DNA of 64,000 nucleotides from an uncultured bacterium. GTDB taxonomy: Bacteria > Elusimicrobiota > Elusimicrobia > Elusimicrobiales > Elusimicrobiaceae. The DNA is taken from assembly GCA_949291365.1 (NCBI GenBank), contig CASEVJ010000007.1, positions 62,001-126,000 on the forward strand, given 5' to 3'. How positions within the stretch are numbered: the first letter of the stretch is position 1; each line of letters opens with the position of its first letter. A program made the position numbers and the translations under genes. Positions 1-8,861 of the stretch are shown here, piece by piece. The notes under the pieces are model-generated. The model was given only the letters and a program-made list of their open reading frames with translations, did no database searches and was not told the DNA's origin.

Positions 1-887
1 CGGCTACCAAGGTGGCTTTGCAACAGGTGCTGCAGGATTTGCCGGGGGACAAGCCCGACCCGGTGGGCGCGTATGTGTGTGACGTGTCTGACTATGCCTG
101 CGAGCGGGTTCACCAGGAAAACGGACACTTGTGTCTGGGCGCCATGAAACTTAAAAACCGCGTCACCTTGGAAGAAAACGACATTGTGTTTGCTGTGTGC
201 CAAAGCCAGGATACGCGTTTAAGCTGCGGGGCTTGCCAAGCCCGCAGTATAAACAAGCAGGAAGTGTTTGATGCGTTAAAACAGGCGGTGCATGCGGGCG
301 GGTTTGAAGCGGTGCACGAAGAAATCCGGAAACGGTTTCCCGACATTTATCCGTTTACTTCGCTTTTCAAAGATGCCCAGCGGCGGGTGATTGACCAGGT
401 GTTGGGCAGTATTTCCCACCAAACGGGGAAAGAGTTTTCCCGTATTTTTGAAACGCAATATCCGGCGGTGCGCGGGTTGAAATATATCGGGGCGCCGCTG
501 CCGGCGGCCTTTATGACGGTGGCGGAGTTTGTCTTAACCTCCGACTTAAAAGCCGAGCTAGAGCGTGACCCAGTGGATATTAATGCACTGGAAGAACTGA
601 TGGATGACGTACGCACCCTAGGACTGCAAACCGATGTCCAGCAGGTCAATGCCGCCGCCGAGCAGCGGCTATTGGCTTATGCACGGGCGTTTAATCAGAA
701 CCCGGGCGAGTTAAGCGTGGCGGTCAAAGCGGTGGAGTTTTTAAATTATATGGATATTTTTGGTTTTACCCCGTCTACTGCCCAAGCCCAGCTGTTGGTA
801 TTTCAAGGGCTGGAAAAATTATCCGAAGCCCAGCGCGATAAGAGTATTTTAAAGGCCTTGGCCCGAAAGCTGAAAATTGCCTCCTGA
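1..887 (+). CDS. C-terminal part of a DUF3536-type GH57-like protein (5' end outside window)
   Basis: The reading frame is open from the first bases, so the true start lies to the left. About 295 residues are visible. The mainly helical tail, with a segment FKDAQRRVIDQVL followed by PLPAAFMTVAEFVL, resembles the C-terminal DUF3536 region found behind glycoside hydrolase family 57 catalytic domains (alpha-amylase or 4-alpha-glucanotransferase like). A cysteine-containing stretch (VCQSQDTRLSCGACQA, about residues 66-81) precedes it. The catalytic part is not in the window, so the activity cannot be judged. Family assignment is from recalled motif similarity and is moderately sure. The gene ends against a bidirectional terminator shared with the Sel1 gene on the other strand. 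Confidence 0.6.
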   Translation, partial: ATKVALQQVLQDLPGDKPDPVGAYVCDVSDYACERVHQENGHLCLGAMKLKNRVTLEENDIVFAVCQSQDTRLSCGACQARSINKQEVFDALKQAVHAGGFEAVHEEIRKRFPDIYPFTSLFKDAQRRVIDQVLGSISHQTGKEFSRIFETQYPAVRGLKYIGAPLPAAFMTVAEFVLTSDLKAELERDPVDINALEELMDDVRTLGLQTDVQQVNAAAEQRLLAYARAFNQNPGELSVAVKAVEFLNYMDIFGFTPSTAQAQLLVFQGLEKLSEAQRDKSILKALARKLKIAS

Positions 888-1125
888 CGCCGCTTGCGGC
901 GGCTTTGGGCCCCGGCGTGTGAACAGGGAGCCGCTGGCCGTTGAATATGGGGCTGTTTCTGTCCCGGGCGGTTAGGCATTGGGGAAGAGCCCAGGCAGAC
1001 TGCCTGCTGGGGAAAGGACTGCCCCGGGTGTATGTATTCGGCAAGAAGCGGGTCGGCGTTTGGCTGTATCTGTGGGCCGTGTTGGTGCGGGGTAAAACGA
1101 CCTGACCTGTTTGGCAGTTTTTATG

Positions 1126-1159
1126 AAAATACCCCCGTTGGTATACCTGGGGGTATTTT
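1126..1159. terminator. Bidirectional terminator between converging genes
   Basis: Perfect 11-base inverted repeat AAAATACCCCC / GGGGGTATTTT (1126-1136 and 1149-1159) around a 12-base loop. The A and T ends give a U-tract on both strands. The rest of the 888-1187 gap holds no convincing gene; a small GC hairpin at 889-903 follows the first gene. Confidence 0.85.
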
Positions 1160-1187
1160 AACTGGCTGCAAAAGATGCATTTGCTGC

Positions 1188-1808
1188 TTACATTGGGCCG
1201 TGATGCTGCAGGCGCGGGTCCCGCGTTTTAAGAAATTTAACAGCCACGGGCTCTTTTTGGGCCGCCGCGAGGGCATAGTATTTCAGCCCCTGCTGTTTGT
1301 CTGCTACGGTGCCTATTCCTGCATAATAAAATTCCCCCAGCAGCCGCTGCCCCAGCGGGCTGCCGCCGTCGGCTGCTTTTTTCATCCAGGCAAAGGCCTG
1401 CTCGTCATTTTGTTGGGTGCCCTGCCCCATGCGGTACATAATAGCCAAATTCACCATGCCCTCAAAATCGCCGTCGGCAGCAGATTTTTTGTAGCAGGCC
1501 AGCGCTTTGGGTTCGTCTTTTTCCGTACCGTGACCGGCTAAATACAAAGCGCCCAACGCGTTAAGCGCTTTTGGATGTCCGGCCTGGGCGGCAGACTGCA
1601 TATACTGAAATGTTTTTTGGTAATCTTTGGGCACGGCCCGTCCGTAATAGTATAAAATGGCCGCTTCATATTGGGCCTGGGGGTCTGCCTGGCTGGCTTT
1701 TTGCAGGGTGTTTTGCAGGCGCCAGCGTGCCGCCCGGCGGATGAGCCAAACCGCCAGCAAAATGCCGATGAGCGTAAGACAAGTAATAGATAGAATGGGG
1801 TGATTCAT
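1188..1808 (-). CDS. Membrane-anchored Sel1-repeat protein
   Basis: 206 residues. An N-terminal hydrophobic helix (about residues 5-23, followed by RRAARWR) looks like an uncleaved anchor with the rest in the periplasm or cytoplasm; the topology is not certain. Four Sel1-type repeats follow (about 40-190), each with the A..LG..Y..G.G...D...A..W..KAA pattern. Sel1 repeats are alpha/alpha scaffolds for protein-protein contacts. It is the last of three consecutive Sel1 genes behind lolC-lolD, and its start directly follows the stop of the previous one. The function of this member is unknown. It ends at the terminator at 1126-1159. Confidence 0.85.
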   Translation of the reverse strand: MNHPILSITCLTLIGILLAVWLIRRAARWRLQNTLQKASQADPQAQYEAAILYYYGRAVPKDYQKTFQYMQSAAQAGHPKALNALGALYLAGHGTEKDEPKALACYKKSAADGDFEGMVNLAIMYRMGQGTQQNDEQAFAWMKKAADGGSPLGQRLLGEFYYAGIGTVADKQQGLKYYALAAAQKEPVAVKFLKTRDPRLQHHGPM

Positions 1809-2771
1809 TTACGGCTCCTTGATTTTTTGGATAAGTGGGCCTGCGCCGGCGCTTCCTGCAGCGCGTGCCTGTACGGCCCAAAACAGGGCTTCGCGGCGGT
1901 TAACAGGGCCGCCAAAGCCGTTTAAATAGTTTAAAGCGGTCTGTTCCTGGGCGTATACATGGCCTTGTACGGCGGCGGCCTGCATCCAGCGCCGTGCGCC
2001 GTAACTGTCCGGCTGTACGCCAATGCCTTGGCGGTACATGTCACTAAGTGCCAGCTGGGCGTTGAGCAGCCCGTCTTTTGCTGCCAGACGCATGAAATGA
2101 AACGCCCGCTTTTCGTTTTTTTCGGTTCCCTGACCGTTTGCATACATTTGCGCGGCATGATAGCGCGCTTGCGGGTTTTCCGCCTCTGCGGCGGCCAGCG
2201 TCAGTGCAAAGGCCTTGTGCATATCCCGCTCCAAATAGGGGGGATAGCCCTGTGCATAATAGCTCCCCAGCCGGGCTTGTGCCGCCGGTATGGGGGTGGG
2301 TGCCAGTGCCGCACGCCGGAGCCATTGCAAAGAGGCCTGCAGGTCGGCCGGGGTGCCCAGTCCGTCCGCATACAGCTGGGAAAGAGCATATTGCGCCAGC
2401 GGATAATCGGCTTGGGCTAGCGTCTGTATGGTTTGAAAAGAACGGGCTTTATCTGTTTCATTGGAGGCGGTGTCCAGCTGCAGCAAGGCCAAGAGCAGCT
2501 GCGCTTCCCGTTGCTGGGTGTGGGCGGCTTTTTGCCAGTATTTGCGGGCTTTTTTTACATCTTTCCGGGTGCCGCGCCCGTAATAGTAGATTTTGCCCAA
2601 CGCCAGGTATGTCTCGGGCTGTTTGTCCCAGCGGGCTTCGCCTTTGGCCTGTTGAAAAGAGGGGGTAGGCGTAAGCGCCGCCCGAAAGCCCGCCGTATCC
2701 AGCGGGGAAGCGTGGGCGCCGCATGCCATACCGAACAAACAAAGGAAGAGCCAAAGTGTTTTTTTAATCAT
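1809..2771 (-). CDS. Secreted Sel1-repeat protein
   Basis: 320 residues from ATG at 2771. A longer open frame reaching 3032 is not credible because it would run through the upstream gene in another frame. The protein starts with a signal peptide (MIKKTLWLFLCLFGMACGAHA, cleavage near residue 21), then carries about six Sel1/TPR-like repeats (for example LGKIYYYGRGTRKDVKKA and YHAAQMYANGQGTEKNEKRA). It is expected to be periplasmic. The start overlaps the stop of the preceding Sel1 lipoprotein by 8 bases, so translation is probably coupled. Partner and role are unknown. Confidence 0.88.
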   Translation of the reverse strand: MIKKTLWLFLCLFGMACGAHASPLDTAGFRAALTPTPSFQQAKGEARWDKQPETYLALGKIYYYGRGTRKDVKKARKYWQKAAHTQQREAQLLLALLQLDTASNETDKARSFQTIQTLAQADYPLAQYALSQLYADGLGTPADLQASLQWLRRAALAPTPIPAAQARLGSYYAQGYPPYLERDMHKAFALTLAAAEAENPQARYHAAQMYANGQGTEKNEKRAFHFMRLAAKDGLLNAQLALSDMYRQGIGVQPDSYGARRWMQAAAVQGHVYAQEQTALNYLNGFGGPVNRREALFWAVQARAAGSAGAGPLIQKIKEP

Positions 2772-3180
2772 GTTTTTGGGCCAATTGCTGTAATCTTTTT
2801 TCCGTTTCGGTGCGTACCCACTGGTCGGCCGCGTCCGGGTCGGTACGCATGATTTGGTGCAGCTGGGATAAAATGATAGCGGCGTCCGGCTGGTTGGCTT
2901 GCTGCGCCCGCTGCAGCCAGCGGGTGGCTTCATTGAAATTTTTGGCGGTACCATATCCGCCGGCATAGACCAACGCCAGGATAATTTGCGCTTCGCCGTC
3001 CCCGCCGTGGGCCACGCGGCGCAAGTGTTCAAATTGGGGGCTAGTCAGCGGGATTTTGTATTCCATTTCTTCCAGTGCCAGCGTTTCTGTCGGGTCAGCC
3101 GGCAGCGGCGTTTCCGTGCGGCCGCAGGCAGTCGGCAAAATCAAAGAAAATAAAGCGATTGCCCAAAAATATTTTTTCAT
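2764..3180 (-). CDS. Small Sel1-repeat lipoprotein
   Basis: 138 residues with a lipoprotein signal peptide: lipobox LPTAC, lipidated cysteine at residue 19. One clear Sel1 repeat follows (about residues 60-95, AQIILALVYAGGYGTAKNFNEA), then a helical tail. It lies 28 bases downstream of lolD and overlaps the next Sel1 gene by 8 bases. Placement directly behind the lipoprotein-release transporter fits a lipoprotein cargo or accessory, but that is inference. Confidence 0.85.
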   Translation of the reverse strand: MKKYFWAIALFSLILPTACGRTETPLPADPTETLALEEMEYKIPLTSPQFEHLRRVAHGGDGEAQIILALVYAGGYGTAKNFNEATRWLQRAQQANQPDAAIILSQLHQIMRTDPDAADQWVRTETEKRLQQLAQKHD

Positions 3181-3208
3181 TTATCCCCCAAAGTTGCGCC
3201 ATGCGGGG

Positions 3209-3872
<664 letters not shown>

Positions 3873-3880
<8 letters not shown>

Positions 3881-5096
3881 AGCGTATTGCGTCCGTAGGG
3901 TGCACGCGCGACGCTTTCAGCGCCGGGTACAACCCCGCCAAAAAGCATACCAAATAACTGCCGCCTATTACCGCCAATACGTCCCCTATATCCATGCGTA
4001 CGGGCACTTTGGTCAGGTAGTAAATATCGCCGGGCAGTTCCACAATATTAAAGGTGGCAATAATCCAGCACAAAAGCATGGCCAGTGCTACGCCCAGCAC
4101 AATGCCTATGGTGGCGGTCATCATGGCTTCCCACATAAAAATACCGCGTATCATTTTGGGGCTGGCGCCCAGCGCGCGCATAATGCCAATGTCGCGCAGT
4201 TTTTCGGTGCCCAGCAAAATCAGATTGGAGGCAATATTTAAAGAAGCCACCGCAATAATTAAAAACAAAATAATGAACATGACGGCCTTTTCCAGCTTAA
4301 GCGCTGCATAAAGAGTGCTGTTCATTTGTGCAAACGTGCGCACAGAGTAGCCATAGCCGACGGTTTGCTGTATGACGGGGGCCAGTTTTTCGGCCTGATT
4401 CATATCTGTTAATTTGACGGCAATGCCGGTTACCCCTTGCTGCAGGCCCAAAAAGTCACTGGCGTCGGTCAGGGGGGCATAAACAATAGTGTTATCAAAT
4501 TCATAATAGCCCGTGCGCAGCAGCCCGCTGATGCGGAAGCGCTTCATTTTAGGGAACATGCCCGCCCCGGTGGAAATAGACTGCGGGGAAATAAGCACCA
4601 CTTCGTCCCCGACAAAAAGGTTTAGGTTCATCGCCAGTTCCGTGCCCAGCACCAGCGGCGGGGGGGCGTCCTCGCTCCAATCCTCCGGCGCGGTGAAAGA
4701 GCCCTCGGTCAGCGATTCGTTTAAATTATTAATTTTGGCTTCCTGCTGGGGGTCTAACCCGCGGATAATCACACCCAAACTTTGCCCACGGTAGGAAATA
4801 ATGGCCTGCCCGTAAATATTGGGGGCGGCTCCTTCCACGCCTTCCAGTGCTTCCACTTTTTTAATTTTATTGGGGTAAATATCTGCCGCCATACGGCCAA
4901 AGACTAAAATGTGGCTTTGCGCACCGATGATTTTTTCTTTGATGTCGCTTTGAAAACCGTTCATTACAGACAATGTGGTAATCAGTGCCGCCACGCCCAC
5001 ACTTACGCCCGCCACGCCAATAAGCGTGGTAATGAGCGCAAAGAGCCCTTTGCGTTTGAGCATATAGCGCATAGCCACAAAACGTTCAAATTTCAT
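3873..5096 (-). CDS. lolC: Lipoprotein-releasing ABC transporter permease LolC/LolE
   Basis: 407 residues. Layout is that of LolC/E: an N-terminal transmembrane helix (about 20-45), a large periplasmic MacB-type domain (about 50-265) and three C-terminal helices. The N-terminus RYMLKRKGLFALITTLIGVAG and the DIGIMRALGAS coupling segment are family hallmarks. Only one permease gene is present, so it probably works as a homodimer, as in bacteria with LolF or a single LolC. First gene of a five-gene string; divergent from the pilin gene across 69 bases. Confidence 0.93.
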
Positions 5097-5165
5097 GGAT
5101 ATATTTTACTTTATTTATGGAAAATAACGGAAAAAAGTGTTATGTTATAAAAAGAGGTGAAAATT

Positions 5166-5678
5166 ATGAAAAATACTAGATTCTTACTTAAATCTACCGG
5201 TTTTACGCTGATAGAACTTTTGGTGGTGGTGCTGATAATCGGCATTTTGTCGGCGGTGGCGTTACCGCAGTATACCAAAGCAGTGGAAAAAAGCCGCATG
5301 GCGGAAGCACATACCATGATAAAAAATTTTTTAGATGGTTATGAAATATTATGTTTGCAGGAAGGTCGTGGCCCGGATGAAAATTGCGGAAGCATGAATA
5401 GCGTCAGTGATAATACTTTGACGCAAATGGACATTGAGTTACCTGGCACAATTACCGCTTGCAGCGGCGGATATTGTTTTGATACAAAGGATTGGCATTA
5501 TTTTTATGAAGGGGTACGCTTTGGAGCCGACCGTATAAAAAATGGCCGAACAGCATATAAATTATATGTCATGTTGCCTAAGTCAACTAAATGGCCGTTA
5601 GTTTGCAGCAACGGTACAGAGCAGATGTGTAATTCTTTGTGCGGGTCCGCTAGCTGTAACATACAATACTACAGATAG
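5166..5678 (+). CDS. Type IV pilin-like (prepilin) protein
   Basis: 170 residues. The prepilin signature is complete: short basic leader, cleavage before F in GFTLIELL, Glu at +5, then a long hydrophobic helix (VVVLIIGILSAVALPQY). The C-terminal domain has at least eight cysteines, suggesting disulphide-stabilised loops. I chose ATG 5166 because AGAGGTG sits at 5154-5159 as ribosome-binding site; the GTG at 5157 is part of that site. No assembly genes (pilB, pilC, pilQ, pilD) are nearby, so it is an orphan pilin or a type II secretion pseudopilin. Such scattered single pilins resemble Elusimicrobium genomes as I recall them. A strong terminator follows. Confidence 0.88.
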   Translation: MKNTRFLLKSTGFTLIELLVVVLIIGILSAVALPQYTKAVEKSRMAEAHTMIKNFLDGYEILCLQEGRGPDENCGSMNSVSDNTLTQMDIELPGTITACSGGYCFDTKDWHYFYEGVRFGADRIKNGRTAYKLYVMLPKSTKWPLVCSNGTEQMCNSLCGSASCNIQYYR

Positions 5679-5703
5679 ATAGAAATAAATAATAAAGAAG
5701 CGT

Positions 5704-5736
5704 AAAACTCCCCGGGTTTGCACTCGGGGAGTTTTT
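5704..5736. terminator. Bidirectional terminator between pilin gene and lysS
   Basis: 11-base inverted repeat AAAACTCCCCG (5704-5714) / CGGGGAGTTTT (5725-5735) followed by T residues. It can serve the pilin gene on the plus strand and lysS on the minus strand. Confidence 0.88.
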
Positions 5737-5751
5737 AAAATAGCGGCGGAA

Positions 5752-7269
5752 TTATTTTTCTTCCTGCGCTTTGAGCGTGGGGAAGAAAATAATTTCGCGT
5801 ATAGAGTCCTGCCCAGTCAGCAGCATAACCAAGCGGTCAATACCGATGCCCATGCCGCCGGTGGGAGGCATGCCTGATTCCAGCGCTTCAATATAATCGC
5901 CGTCTAAAATATCGGCGTTTTCGGCGTCTTCACCTTTGGCTTTGGCTTTTTCGGCGGCTTGGTCTTTAAGGCGCTGCAGCTGGTCGGCGGGGTCATTAAG
6001 CTCGGTGTAGGCGTTGGCCATTTCACTGCCGTTGACAAAGGCCTCAAAACGCTCCACAATTTCCGGGTCGCCGGGTTTGGTTTTGCTAAACGGGCTGACT
6101 GCGGTGGGGTAATCCAGCGCGATGACCGGGCAGTTGTAGCCGGCCAGCAGTTTGGTTTCAAACAATTCATCAAAGAGTTTGCTGTCGGAGTCGCTGGCGG
6201 AGAAGGAAATGCCCTGCTCTTTGGCCAGTTTGGCCAGCGGCTCGCGTTTAAACTGGCGGCCGTCTAATACCTCGTGGATATCCTGTCCGAATTTTTCTTT
6301 CCACGCTTGCGGAATATACAGGCGTTTATAGGGGGGCACCAGATTGATTTCCTGTCCGCGGTAGGTTACTTTTTCTACGCCAATGGCTTTGGCGGCGTTG
6401 GCCAAAATTTCTTCAAACAAGTCTGCCATGGTGTTTACGTCTCCGTACGCTTGGTACAGCTCCATCATGGTAAATTCCGGGTTATGTGTGGTGTCTATGC
6501 CTTCGTTGCGGAACATGTGGCCAATTTCATAAATACGGTCAAAGCCGCCCACAATTAAGCGTTTGTGGTACAGCTCCAGCGCAATGCGCAGGCGCAGCGG
6601 CATTTTCAGCGCGTTGTGATAGGTCTGGAACGGGCGCGCCACCGCGCCGCCGCTGTCTGGCGTGAGGATAGGGGTTTCCACTTCTAAAAAGCCCTTTTCG
6701 TCCAAGGTTTTGCGGATAGAGGAAATGATTTTGGCGCGTTTCACAAAAATATCTTTTACATCTTCATTAGCAATTAAATCCAAATGGCGTTTGCGGAAGC
6801 GCACCTCCGTATCCTGCAGGCCGTGGAATTTTTCGGGCATGGGGCGAATAGCTTTGGAAATTAAATCCAGCTTGGTGGCTTTGATGGTGCGTTCGCCGGT
6901 TTTGGTGACAAACATGTGCCCAGTGACGGATACAAAATCCCCCACGGCGATATGTTTTTTGAAGAAAGAGTAGGACTCATCGCCCAAATTGTCTTTGGCG
7001 ATATAGAGCTGTACTTTGCCCGAAAAATCACGCAAATGTGCAAAGGCGGCCTTGCCCATCAGGCGCAGCTGCACCAGACGGCCGGCGGTGCATACTTCGC
7101 TGTCGTCAGGGGAATTTTTGGCTTCTGCGCAGGTTTGCTTTTTTTCGCAGCGGTTGGGGTAAGGATTAACGCCGGCGGCTTTAAGTTCGTTGGCTTCGGC
7201 GTAGCGTTGGGCAATAATTTCGTCCAGCGCGTTATTGTGTTTTTCTGCGGGTTTGGCAGTATTTTCCAT
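5752..7269 (-). CDS. lysS: Lysyl-tRNA synthetase, class II
   Basis: 505 residues, usual length. N-terminal OB fold for anticodon binding (about 60-160), then the class II core: motif 2 FRNEGIDTTHNPEFTMMELY and motif 3 GMGIGIDRLVMLL near the C-terminus. It charges tRNA-Lys in the cytoplasm. The N-terminal 50 residues are longer than usual and contain a short cysteine pair. The gene lies 16 bases behind a strong minus-strand hairpin terminator that closes the tRNA-Gln unit, so its own promoter or read-through must supply expression. Confidence 0.97.
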   Translation of the reverse strand: MENTAKPAEKHNNALDEIIAQRYAEANELKAAGVNPYPNRCEKKQTCAEAKNSPDDSEVCTAGRLVQLRLMGKAAFAHLRDFSGKVQLYIAKDNLGDESYSFFKKHIAVGDFVSVTGHMFVTKTGERTIKATKLDLISKAIRPMPEKFHGLQDTEVRFRKRHLDLIANEDVKDIFVKRAKIISSIRKTLDEKGFLEVETPILTPDSGGAVARPFQTYHNALKMPLRLRIALELYHKRLIVGGFDRIYEIGHMFRNEGIDTTHNPEFTMMELYQAYGDVNTMADLFEEILANAAKAIGVEKVTYRGQEINLVPPYKRLYIPQAWKEKFGQDIHEVLDGRQFKREPLAKLAKEQGISFSASDSDSKLFDELFETKLLAGYNCPVIALDYPTAVSPFSKTKPGDPEIVERFEAFVNGSEMANAYTELNDPADQLQRLKDQAAEKAKAKGEDAENADILDGDYIEALESGMPPTGGMGIGIDRLVMLLTGQDSIREIIFFPTLKAQEEK

Positions 7270-7284
7270 AATGGCCTCTGTAGT

Positions 7285-7318
7285 AAAGAAAAAGCCGCCG
7301 CCTTATGCCGGCGGCGGC
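7285..7318 (-). terminator. Terminator between tRNA-Gln and lysS
   Basis: 9-base GC-only inverted repeat GCCGCCGCC (7294-7302) / GGCGGCGGC (7310-7318). On the minus strand it is followed by TTTTTCTTT. It sits between tRNA-Gln and the lysS start codon on the same strand. Confidence 0.8.
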
Positions 7319-7329
7319 CCAAATAAATC

Positions 7330-7403
7330 TGGTTCCGGGACTAGGACTCGAACCTAGAATTAATGCTCCAGAGGCATCCGTGTTACCATTACACCATCCC
7401 GGA
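7330..7403 (-). tRNA. tRNA-Gln (anticodon CTG)
   Basis: 74 bases including an encoded CCA. Acceptor stem TCCGGGA/TCCCGGA, discriminator A, anticodon loop CTCTGGA with anticodon CTG, T-loop TTCGAGT. No glutaminyl-tRNA synthetase is in the window, while gatB is, so charging through Glu-tRNA-Gln amidation is possible. Confidence 0.95.
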
Positions 7404-7638
7404 TCAACACATATATTTTAGCATTTGCACGGACGCGGCGCAAGAGCGGGGTTGTTGGTGCGCGTGCAGGCGGGGCATGGGCGGGCCTGTTTGCGGGCCG
7501 AAATGCCGACGAAAAATGGGAAGAGGTGTTTAAAACAGGAGTTCTCAATCCCCTTTATCCGGCGCTCAAACCAAAACATCGCTGTTGCTTTCAAGTCCGG
7601 CCGCGGGCCAAGCAGTTGGCCCGCTTGGGCATAAAAAA

Positions 7639-7712
7639 TGCGCCCACCAGGACTTGAACCTGGAACCCACCGATTATGAGTCGGTTGCTCTAACCGATTG
7701 AGCTATAGGCGC
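7639..7712 (-). tRNA. tRNA with CAT anticodon, probably tRNA-Ile2
   Basis: 74 bases, no encoded CCA. Acceptor GCGCCTA/TGGGCGC, discriminator A, anticodon loop CTCATAA. It lacks initiator features. Base pairs 4:69 and 5:68 are both C:G, the pairs recognised by the lysidine synthetase TilS in tRNA-Ile2; elongator tRNA-Met usually has others. So it probably reads AUA after lysidine modification. Elongator tRNA-Met remains the alternative. Confidence 0.85.
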
Positions 7713-7819
7713 GAAACTGCTCTTTTATTATAACAAATTCCTTCTGCATTCGTCAGCCGCCTCGCCTCTTGCGGCTAGCACCTGCCCAAAGAAAGCGTGA
7801 AATTGCTACAATAAAATTA

Positions 7820-7891
7820 CGGGGCATGGCCCAATGGTAGGGCGTCCGCTTTGGGAGCGGAAGGTTCCCGGTTCGAGCCCGGGTGCCCCGA
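7820..7891 (+). tRNA. tRNA-Pro (anticodon TGG)
   Basis: 72 bases, CCA not encoded. Acceptor CGGGGCA/TGCCCCG, anticodon loop TTTGGGA, T-arm CCCGG-TTCGAGC-CCGGG. A TACAAT box at 7807-7812 lies at the right distance to start transcription just before it. The next gene starts only 10 bases after the tRNA end. Confidence 0.95.
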
Positions 7892-7901
7892 TTTGCGCTT
7901 T

Positions 7902-8861
7902 ATGAACACTGCAGAACAAAAGCTGCCGTATTTGACTTTTTCCCACCGTCCGTGCCGCGGATATTTGTTCCACGGGGACGGAGATGTGCATACCATCGTT
8001 TCGCCTGCATTTGAAACTACGGTGGATTTCCTTTCATTTGTATTATCGGTTAATTACCAAACCCTGACCAGCGGCTGGCTGCTGTGCGAAGCGCAAATCC
8101 GCCAAGGGGGGGTATGGAGCAAATTTTTTAAACTGGGTTTGTTTTCCACTCGTCTCAACCACAGCTTTGACCCGCAGGAAGATGATAATGCTTTTGTGGC
8201 GGTAGATGTATTGCGTGCCAAAACACCGGCCCAGGCCTACCGCTTTCGTTTGACTTTGCACGGGGATATGAACGTCCCGTGCGTGTTTGTGTCCTTGACG
8301 GACGCTTCTGCCCGCTATGAGCCCGATGCGGCTATTTTGCCTGCCGGCAAACGCAAGATAACCATTAAACCCATTTCCCAAATGCGTTTAGACGTGTCCG
8401 CCACAGACCAGCTGCGTTTATGCAGCCCCACTTCGCTGACTATGGCATTAAATGCTCTGGGCTACCCGGCAGACCCGCTTGAAACGGCTGCGGCGGTGTA
8501 CGATGACCGGGCGCATATTTATGGCAACTGGACGATTAATACCGCCTATGCCGCCCGGTGCGGGTTTGAAGCGTTTGTCACGCGGTTTCAGAAATTGTCT
8601 CAGCTGGAGCATTTTTTAACTCCGCAAAGTTTGGTGTTGGCCACCATTTCGTATAAACGCAATGAGCTGACCGGCGCGGCTGTGGCGCAGACGCCGGGGC
8701 ACTTGGTTGCGCTTTGCGGGTGGGAAAATGGTAAAATACGGGTGGCTGACCCGGCTGCTTCGCTCAAAAGAGAAGTAATCCGCTTTTATGACGCCGAAGA
8801 ATTTGCCCGCGTGTGGCTCCAACACAAACGCGGGGCGGCGTATCTGGTGAGGAAATCATGA
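7902..8861 (+). CDS. C39-like cysteine peptidase family protein
   Basis: 319 residues from ATG 7902; the longer frame from 7851 would start inside tRNA-Pro. An N-terminal beta-rich domain (about 1-155) of unknown type precedes a papain-like C39_2 domain with candidate catalytic Cys174 (LCSPTSL), His267 (PGHLVAL) and Asp283 (VADPAA). There is no signal peptide or membrane helix, so it appears cytoplasmic. Substrate unknown. No ribosome-binding site is visible: only 10 bases separate it from the tRNA-Pro 3' end. Its stop overlaps the start of the downstream peptide-binding lipoprotein by 4 bases (ATGA), so the two are probably translated together. Confidence 0.8.
   Translation: MNTAEQKLPYLTFSHRPCRGYLFHGDGDVHTIVSPAFETTVDFLSFVLSVNYQTLTSGWLLCEAQIRQGGVWSKFFKLGLFSTRLNHSFDPQEDDNAFVAVDVLRAKTPAQAYRFRLTLHGDMNVPCVFVSLTDASARYEPDAAILPAGKRKITIKPISQMRLDVSATDQLRLCSPTSLTMALNALGYPADPLETAAAVYDDRAHIYGNWTINTAYAARCGFEAFVTRFQKLSQLEHFLTPQSLVLATISYKRNELTGAAVAQTPGHLVALCGWENGKIRVADPAASLKREVIRFYDAEEFARVWLQHKRGAAYLVRKS

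Noticed and set aside
947..1105. 52-codon plus-strand frame in the first gap
   Set aside because: It ends just before the terminator and is basic and hydrophobic, but has no ribosome-binding site and no recognisable homology.
1032..1541. 169-codon plus-strand frame
   Set aside because: Mostly antisense to the Sel1 gene, runs through a terminator, and the product resembles nothing.
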